From: Bacteroidaceae bacterium
GTDB taxonomy: Bacteria; Bacteroidota; Bacteroidia; Bacteroidales; Bacteroidaceae
Direction: 5' to 3'
Assembly: GCA_017547165.1 (NCBI GenBank)
Contig: JAFYQK010000025.1
Span: 62,001 to 126,000, forward strand
DNA: 64,000 nucleotides
Shown here: positions 59,392 to 64,000 of the stretch, piece after piece
Layout of the letters: every line of letters starts with the position of its first letter
Numbering within the stretch: position 1 is the first letter of the stretch
The notes under the pieces: model-generated
What the model was told of the DNA's origin: nothing
Seen by the model: only the letters and a program-made list of their open reading frames with translations
The model's database searches: none
Made by a program: the position numbers and the translations under genes

Positions 59392-59898
59392 ATGAAACTC
59401 CCACCTTGTAATATCGAGCGTGTTAGAGAATTTGCCCAAGAGGGATGGACCCTTGGAGAAACACACGGCATATATCATTGGCGGCGTGTGGAGCGCAATG
59501 CTATAGTACTTGCTACCGACAACGGAGTGTTGCGTCGCGATGTCAACATCAAGGTGGTACGCTATTTTGCCTATCTGCACGATAAGTGGCGCCACGACGA
59601 CGGCTGGGATCTTGAACATGGTCCGCGAGCAGCAGAGATGATTTCTACCATACGCCACACAATCCTTAGTGACTTAACCGACGAAGAGGTTTGCTTGCTT
59701 CAACAGGCCTGCCGCTATCACACCTCCAAGCATCGCACCGGCAATGCCACCATCGACACCTGCTTCGATGCCGACCGCCTCGATCTCGGCAGAGTAGGCA
59801 TCACTCCTGATCCACTCCGCATGGCAAGTCAGCAGGGAGCTTACTATGCCAACAATCTCCAACTTTTAAAGAGAATAAAGATTACGGACAACCTCTGA
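59392..59898 (+). CDS. HD-domain phosphohydrolase-like protein
   Basis: 168 aa from ATG 59392; the same frame is open upstream inside rdgB. YHWRRVERNAIVLA, then LHDKWRHDDGWDLEHGPRAA carries an HD pair, and CRYHTSKHRTG plus FDADRLDLGRVGI complete an HD metal site, as in small putative metal-dependent phosphohydrolases. Substrate unknown. It is 28 bp after rdgB, possibly a second nucleotide-cleaning function. Confidence 0.78.
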   Translation: MKLPPCNIERVREFAQEGWTLGETHGIYHWRRVERNAIVLATDNGVLRRDVNIKVVRYFAYLHDKWRHDDGWDLEHGPRAAEMISTIRHTILSDLTDEEVCLLQQACRYHTSKHRTGNATIDTCFDADRLDLGRVGITPDPLRMASQQGAYYANNLQLLKRIKITDNL

Positions 59899-59910
59899 GA
59901 AAGTCAGAAT

Positions 59911-59973
59911 ATTCCGAATACTCCGACCACTCCGACCACTCAGATTACTCAGATTACTCCGATCACTCAGAAC
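59911..59973. repeat. Seven tandem 9-bp repeats
   Basis: Consensus ACTC(C/A)GA(C/T)(C/T): ATTCCGAAT, ACTCCGACC twice, ACTCAGATT twice, ACTCCGATC, ACTCAGAAC. Lies in the gap between the convergent HD-domain and CapA-like genes, starting 12 bp after the HD-domain gene's stop. Confidence 0.85.
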
Positions 59974-59987
59974 CTACCTCAATAATA

Positions 59988-61016
59988 TCACTTACGTTTA
60001 ATGCTACCTGCCTCCGAAATACTTATGGGGGTATTAGGCACATCAAGTTCCGTGAGGCGCTTTATCTCCTTTGCCACAATGTTATCAGCATCGGGCAACG
60101 GACCCTCGCCACGCTGCTGTATGAAAGAGTGAATTTGTCCGTCTACAAAAGTTCCATCGGCAAGCACTCTTACGGTAATCACCGGAGCATAACCATTCAC
60201 GCTTCTTACATTGATGCCATAAGGCGTGCAGAAGTTGCCCAAACTATAAGCAATGAACTTACCCTTGTAAACCTCTACCGCACGCAATACATGCGGACCA
60301 TGGCCATAAACCACATCGGCACCCTCGTCTATACACATGTGGGCCAATTCGCGAATCGAACCTCTATTCTCACCAACGAAAGTCTCTGGTCCGTAAGGCA
60401 AGCGGCTATGTGTAGCACCCTCGGCGCCACCATGAAACGAAACTATCACAAAGTCAGCATTCTTACGCAACTCCGCCAATATGCGGCGCACCGTTTCCTT
60501 ATCGCGATGGTCACAAGTCTTCTTGTTATGACTGAATGCACAATAACCATATTTCCTGCCGTTCTTCTCTAGTACACTCCATTCGCACACACCCAGTATG
60601 CCAGCATACTTGATGCCAATGCTATCCAGAGCCGACATGGTAGACTTGATACCATAGTCGCCAAAATCGTTCACATGATTGTTAGCTAAGCTCAGCATAT
60701 CATAGCCAGCCTTGCTCAGCAAGGGAGCATAACTCACAGGAGTGCGAAAAGCGTAGCACACCTTTGATATGCGCTTTGTTGTTGTACCGCCATCGGCCAA
60801 ACATCCCTCCAGATTACCAGCTGCAATATCGGCCTTGCTCAATATCGGAGCAACATGCTTGAACAACTTGGTGCCATTCTCTGCAGGCAATTGGGTAGTT
60901 GGGAATGTAGTACCCATCATTATATCACCCGTAAAAGCCAATGTTATGGTATCCGAAGCCTGTGCCGACACCAAGCGTGTCATCATCAGCAATACCAAAA
61001 AAGAAAAAAATCTCAT
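59988..61016 (-). CDS. CapA-family (PGA_cap) metallophosphatase-like protein, exported
   Basis: 342 aa. Signal peptide MRFFSFLVLLMMTRLVSAQA, then the CapA fold: TLAFTGDIMMG (metal-binding Asp), GNLEGCL, LANNHVNDFGDYG and SFHGGAEG, GHGPHVLRAVEVYKG. Founding members help make poly-gamma-glutamate capsule in Bacillus; in Bacteroidetes most are of unknown role, perhaps cell-wall modification. It follows the NlpC/P60 gene by 11 bp, so the two form a periplasmic pair. Confidence 0.85.
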   Translation of the reverse strand: MRFFSFLVLLMMTRLVSAQASDTITLAFTGDIMMGTTFPTTQLPAENGTKLFKHVAPILSKADIAAGNLEGCLADGGTTTKRISKVCYAFRTPVSYAPLLSKAGYDMLSLANNHVNDFGDYGIKSTMSALDSIGIKYAGILGVCEWSVLEKNGRKYGYCAFSHNKKTCDHRDKETVRRILAELRKNADFVIVSFHGGAEGATHSRLPYGPETFVGENRGSIRELAHMCIDEGADVVYGHGPHVLRAVEVYKGKFIAYSLGNFCTPYGINVRSVNGYAPVITVRVLADGTFVDGQIHSFIQQRGEGPLPDADNIVAKEIKRLTELDVPNTPISISEAGSIKRK

Positions 61017-61027
61017 AGACTATTAGT

Positions 61028-61627
61028 TTAAAGTTTATCCTCAATAATGCGGCGTGCTCCCAGATATCTACCCCTATAGTAAGTCGAGGTAGACTCGTCC
61101 ACTATAACACCTCTGCGGCAAGCATGCACAAATTTAAACACCTTGTTTGCCGGATCTACATCGGTCACAATGCCCACATGTCCCACTCTGCGTGGATTTT
61201 TAGGACTTCCAAAGAAAACAAGGTCACCCTTCTTCAGTTCGCACACATCCTCCACCTTCATACCCTGTGTAAATTGCGAATACGAAGTGCGCAGGATATT
61301 GATATTCTCCTTTTTGAAAACAAACGAAGTGAATCCTGAGCAATCGAACACCGTAGGTCCCATCGAGCCCCTGCGATATCTTGCTCCCAGATATTGCATT
61401 GCCGTCATCACAATGCTATCGCCTTTGCTCAGTGCCTTTTTGCCCCATACCTCAACATCCTCGGTCTCCATCATCAAGGCAACCTCAGGAGAGATGCACG
61501 CCGGTGGCAATGTTGCAAACACGGCATTCCCCGAGAGCACAATATCCATGCCCACTACAATCAATACCGCCAAGGTTCGCAATAAAGCACTCTTCATCTT
61601 CCCTATTTTCATCGGAAATACTATCAT
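61028..61627 (-). CDS. NlpC/P60 family cell-wall peptidase
   Basis: 199 aa. Start at 61627 chosen because GAGGAGG stands 9 bp upstream, rare in this window; in-frame ATGs at 61612 and 61597 are alternatives. N-terminal hydrophobic export signal (~16-35), then the NlpC/P60 domain (~68-199): catalytic Cys in TVFDCSGFTSFVF, His in GHVGIVTDVD and a third polar residue in FVHACRRG. Cleaves D-Glu-gamma-meso-DAP-type bonds in peptidoglycan stem peptides. Confidence 0.87.
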   Translation of the reverse strand: MIVFPMKIGKMKSALLRTLAVLIVVGMDIVLSGNAVFATLPPACISPEVALMMETEDVEVWGKKALSKGDSIVMTAMQYLGARYRRGSMGPTVFDCSGFTSFVFKKENINILRTSYSQFTQGMKVEDVCELKKGDLVFFGSPKNPRRVGHVGIVTDVDPANKVFKFVHACRRGVIVDESTSTYYRGRYLGARRIIEDKL

Positions 61628-61801
61628 TTTACCTCGCCTCCTCTCTATTGTTATCTATCTACCCAAGGGTAGCAAGCAATATGTCGGTGCAAAATTACTC
61701 ATTTTTTCACACAATTCGGTACTCTTCATTGCTAAATTTCACATAATCAAACCATTTTGAAGAATAATCAACTGATGCAGAGTGAATAGGAATATAGATA
61801 T

Positions 61802-62435
61802 TTAGTATCTTTGCATAGGTAAAAACAGTTGTGGCTTGCAGATTTGCTTCATCAAGATTGTTGTGAATTGCTTTCGAATTAGTATCTTTGCATAGGTAAA
61901 AACAGTGGACCAACCCATAATTATTATTAAGTAAAAGTTGTGAATTGCTTTCGAATTAGTATCTTTGCATAGGTAAAAACAGTCCGATATATGCTTATCT
62001 TAACAGCCTAATGTTGTGAATTGCTTTCGAATTAGTATCTTTGCATAGGTAAAAACAGTGAGATACGATGTTAACTATTTGTTGTGAATTGCTTTCGAAT
62101 TAGTATCTTTGCATAGGTAAAAACAGTTTTGTAGTTGTTCGGGAGTATAGGTATTTAGTTGTGAATTGCTTTCGAATTAGTATCTTTGCATAGGTAAAAA
62201 CAGTTTTCAAATAAAAAATCTTTCACAATTATTTGTTGTGAATTGCTTTCGAATTAGTATCTTTGCATAGGTAAAAACAGTAAAAAGCTTTCGCAATTGA
62301 AAAAAAACAGTGTTGTGAATTGCTTTCGAATTAGTATCTTTGCATAGGTAAAAACAGTTTAATAAATTATTTAATTTCGTTCGTTATAGTTGTGAATTGC
62401 TTTCGAATTAGTATCTTTGCATAGGTAAAAACAGT
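61802..62435 (+). CRISPR. Type II-C CRISPR array, 8 full 47-bp repeats plus one degenerate repeat, 8 spacers
   Basis: Repeat begins GTTGTGAATTGCTTTCGAAT and ends GCATAGGTAAAAACAGT. Full identical copies start at 61860, 61937, 62013, 62081, 62158, 62235, 62312 and 62389. A degenerate copy at the left keeps only the last 28 bp (61802-61829). Spacers are 30, 30, 29, 21, 30, 30, 30 and 30 bp. Each full repeat contains TTG-N19-TATCTTTG, a complete Bacteroidetes promoter pointing right, so crRNA is probably read on the plus strand, convergent with cas2. The decayed repeat marks the old end, and new spacers would enter near 62435. Confidence 0.97.
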
Positions 62436-62552
62436 ATGGTTGTATTAAAAGGTTATTAACCAACTGTTTGCGTGAGATATTAGAAAAGAAAAAACAATTA
62501 GTTTTTACCCTAACAATAGGATGGTTGCCGTGAAAAGCACCATCCTATTTTT
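62436..62552 (+). ncRNA. Possible small RNA or tracrRNA candidate after the last repeat
   Basis: The promoter in the last repeat (TTG 62390-62392, TATCTTTG 62412-62419) would start an RNA near 62424 that ends at the terminator 62515-62552, about 125 nt, with no further repeat to make it a crRNA. It contains ACTGTTT, AGATATTAG (62475-62483) and CAATT (62495-62499), partly complementary to the CRISPR repeat in the right order. Pairing to the first bases of the repeat (GTTGTG) is poor, so a tracrRNA role is doubtful; the true tracrRNA may be beyond the window. Confidence 0.3.
62515..62552 (+). terminator. Intrinsic terminator after the CRISPR array
   Basis: AATAGGATGGT (62515-62525) pairs with ACCATCCTATT (62539-62549), then TTT. 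It points rightward, so it ends transcripts coming out of the array before they run antisense into cas2. Confidence 0.85.
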
Positions 62553-62565
62553 GATAATATCGAAA

Positions 62566-62898
62566 TTAGAATAGTTCCAATTGTACTCCATTGGCAAGAT
62601 TTGGCATTGTCTTTTGTCCGTGAAATAAAAGCATTGCACCAAATTGCTTGTCCGTTATGGTCATTATACCTACCTTGCCATATTCTGGCAACATCGTCCT
62701 TACACGTTTAACATGAGCTTCTGCGTTTTCACAACTGGCACAATGTCTGATATAGATGGAGAATTGGAACATAGTAAAACCATCGCGTTGTAAGTCTTTA
62801 CGGAATTTCAATGCAGCTTTTTTGTCACGCTTAGTTTCCGTAGGAAGATCGAAGAATACAAGTACCCACATGACTCTATACTGACTAAAACGATCCAT
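62566..62898 (-). CDS. cas2: CRISPR-associated endonuclease Cas2, type II
   Basis: 110 aa. Ferredoxin-like Cas2 fold: [21 protein letters not shown] with the metal Asp in [22 protein letters not shown] and a C-terminal strand ending ANGVQLELF. The dimer bridges two Cas1 dimers in the spacer-integration complex. It begins 21 bp after the cas1 stop and ends beside the array. Confidence 0.95.
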   Translation of the reverse strand: MDRFSQYRVMWVLVFFDLPTETKRDKKAALKFRKDLQRDGFTMFQFSIYIRHCASCENAEAHVKRVRTMLPEYGKVGIMTITDKQFGAMLLFHGQKTMPNLANGVQLELF

Positions 62899-62919
62899 CT
62901 TTTTCTGTGATTATTAATA

Positions 62920-63858
62920 TTACTTTTCTGGATAAGCCACCTTGCGCAACTCTCCGCTAAAGCATTTATAGAGCGAAGCTGTTGTTTGGGTTACTCCAAC
63001 CATCAATGGACTCTTCTTGCCACTGATAACAACATCCAATGTAGGGATAAGCAGAAGCTCTGCTTTCCATGCCTTGGTCAATTCTTCTGGTGGCATACCA
63101 AGCCTACCAATAATTTGAACAATATATTCATCAACATAGGGACGATAAGGTTCCATAATGTCATCGGCAAGGCAATAAGCATTATAACGATTGTGGTGGT
63201 GTATGCCCAAGGTTGGGAGCATGCCACTAGACACCAAGGCACGAGCCACAATGGCTCGCAAAATTGCATAACCATAGTTCAGTGCATTGTTGGGTGGCAC
63301 TCCATCGCGGTCGCGTGTAAATCCCTCTATATGCTCACCAAACATACATCGCCAATAATATGCCGCGGCACGGCCCTCAAAATTGTCAGGGTCTCCACTA
63401 CGCACATCCCTTGCCCATGCTCGCATGCATCCAATCTCAACACCACGACAGGCAGATAGTACAGAGGCTTGATTACTGATTTTTGCCTGTATGGTTTGTT
63501 GCCATAGTTGTTTCTTCAATGGCAAGGACGCATCTATCTGATTACGGAAACGCTCGCTCTGGGTGGTATTACCACATAGTGGTAGTATCAAACCCGATGG
63601 CATGCTACGATGGTCACAAGTAATGATGGCACAATTGTTTTCAAGCAATGCCTCAATAGCACCTGTGGTGATAGTGATGCGCTGATTGTCGAGCACCACC
63701 ACACCTATGTCCTCAATGGGTTTTGTTACCTGTGTTTGCACTTTGAAAGAATCTGGAAGAGTTTCATTTTTCTCCACCTCTGGTATTTTTATTACCAATT
63801 GTGCGTTCTTTAACGACAGATACGCAGGATTACCAAAATAAATGGTTTTCTTAATCAT
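62920..63858 (-). CDS. cas1: CRISPR-associated endonuclease Cas1, type II-C
   Basis: 312 aa. Integrase of the spacer-acquisition complex. Metal site: E161 in NFEGRAAAYYW, His of GIHHHNRYNAY (220-222) and acidic residues of LADDIMEPYRP (E236). The N-terminal beta domain starts MIKKTIYFGNPAYLSLKNAQL, as in type II-C Cas1. Its 5' side is separated by a hairpin from the cas9 end; no csn2 or cas4 is present, fitting subtype II-C. Confidence 0.96.
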   Translation of the reverse strand: MIKKTIYFGNPAYLSLKNAQLVIKIPEVEKNETLPDSFKVQTQVTKPIEDIGVVVLDNQRITITTGAIEALLENNCAIITCDHRSMPSGLILPLCGNTTQSERFRNQIDASLPLKKQLWQQTIQAKISNQASVLSACRGVEIGCMRAWARDVRSGDPDNFEGRAAAYYWRCMFGEHIEGFTRDRDGVPPNNALNYGYAILRAIVARALVSSGMLPTLGIHHHNRYNAYCLADDIMEPYRPYVDEYIVQIIGRLGMPPEELTKAWKAELLLIPTLDVVISGKKSPLMVGVTQTTASLYKCFSGELRKVAYPEK

Positions 63859-63893
63859 AACGCTAAGTGTTTAAGTGAAACCTATATAAAAAC

Positions 63894-63929
63894 ATTGTGA
63901 GCCATTGCATAAGGGCAACGGCTCACAAT
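63894..63929 (-). terminator. Hairpin between cas9 and cas1
   Basis: ATTGTGAGCC (63894-63903) pairs with GGCTCACAAT (63920-63929); inner TTGC/GCAA extends it. On the minus strand it is followed by GTTTTTATA, so it looks like a true intrinsic terminator 14 bp after the cas9 stop and 35 bp before cas1. It may partly uncouple cas1-cas2 from cas9. Confidence 0.75.
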
Positions 63930-63943
63930 CTGTATTCGATACA

Positions 63944-64000
63944 TTAATATTCTCCTACTTGAACTATTTGACCAAGATGGTCGAGGCGGACTTTTACTAT
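63944..64000 (-). CDS. cas9: Probable Cas9 C-terminus (cut by window edge)
   Basis: The minus strand reads IVKVRLDHLGQIVQVGEY then TAA (63946-63944), 18 codons open to the window end. The position directly upstream of cas1-cas2 in a type II-C layout, and the short beta-strand ending with an aromatic residue, point to Cas9. The sequence alone is too short to prove it. Confidence 0.65.
   Translation of the reverse strand: MVKVRLDHLGQIVQVGEY

Noticed and set aside
61711-61755. Possible anti-repeat (GGTACT...GCTAAATTTCACATAA) left of the array
   Set aside because: Pairs with the CRISPR repeat only with several bulges, and no terminator follows before the array; chance similarity in AT-rich DNA is likely.
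61707-61913. Minus-strand ORF covering the degenerate repeat and first full repeat
   Set aside because: It reads through CRISPR repeat sequence, so it is accidental.

Overview
The window reads as chromosomal DNA of a Bacteroidota member, most likely a Prevotella-like Bacteroidales. Three things point there. Several upstream regions carry the Bacteroidetes promoter pattern (TTG or TTTG, about 19 bp, then TAnnTTTG) instead of a -35/-10 pair. The gene content is typical: BamA followed by several Skp/OmpH genes, type III glutamine synthetase, ATP-dependent PEP carboxykinase, a GH3-family protein, a V-type ATPase operon with a DUF2764 protein, and a type II-C CRISPR locus with 47-bp repeats. Shine-Dalgarno sequences are rare. 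No rRNA or tRNA gene was seen. Nearly all genes are housekeeping or envelope genes; accessory DNA is limited to intergenic repeats and the CRISPR locus.

Layout. 1-4.5 kb: envelope assembly (truncated bamA, three Skp-like chaperones) and murI. 4.5-9.2 kb, minus strand: tdh, a small unknown ORF, comM/yifB, rbfA, an O-methyltransferase and aroQ. 9.3-14.2 kb, plus: xerD-type recombinase, two lipoproteins and a LolC/E-like permease. 14.4-16.4 kb, minus: a DsbD-like reductase. 16.7-22.6 kb, plus: acpP, fabF, rnc, a GH3-family enzyme and an Ig-like lipoprotein. 22.7-24.3 kb: pckA. 24.9-30 kb, minus: an LTA-synthase-like sulfatase, an RNase H-like protein, argS and rpsO. 30.2-35.6 kb, plus: typA, a YfhO-family membrane protein and a GT2 glycosyltransferase. 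35.6-38.4 kb, minus: a VanZ-like protein and two glycosyltransferases, divergent from an ispD-like gene. 39.3-40.8 kb: a Wzx-like flippase. 41-48.8 kb: the V-ATPase operon E-DUF2764-A-B-D-I-K. 48.9-52.8 kb, minus: glnN and cysS. 53.8-59.9 kb, plus: leuS, two YitT-family genes, rdgB and an HD-domain protein. 60-61.6 kb, minus: CapA-like and NlpC/P60 proteins. 61.8-64 kb: CRISPR array, cas2, cas1 and the last codons of what is almost certainly cas9.

How it works together. The bamA/skp block, the lipoproteins, the LolC/E-like permease, the flippase and the glycosyltransferases all concern the outer membrane and surface polysaccharide. The V-ATPase operon encodes a reduced rotary ATPase; its c-subunit keeps ligands known from Na+-translocating enzymes. 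In the CRISPR locus, the cas genes run leftward (cas9-cas1-cas2). Each array repeat carries a promoter-like sequence pointing rightward toward cas2. This suggests an array whose spacers are transcribed one by one, as known for type II-C systems of Neisseria.

The most unusual structures are: the promoter-bearing CRISPR repeats with a possible small RNA just downstream; a nested palindromic element of about 960 bp between cysS and leuS that seems to supply promoters to both; a MITE-like element between cysS and glnN; and several short tandem or inverted intergenic repeats.
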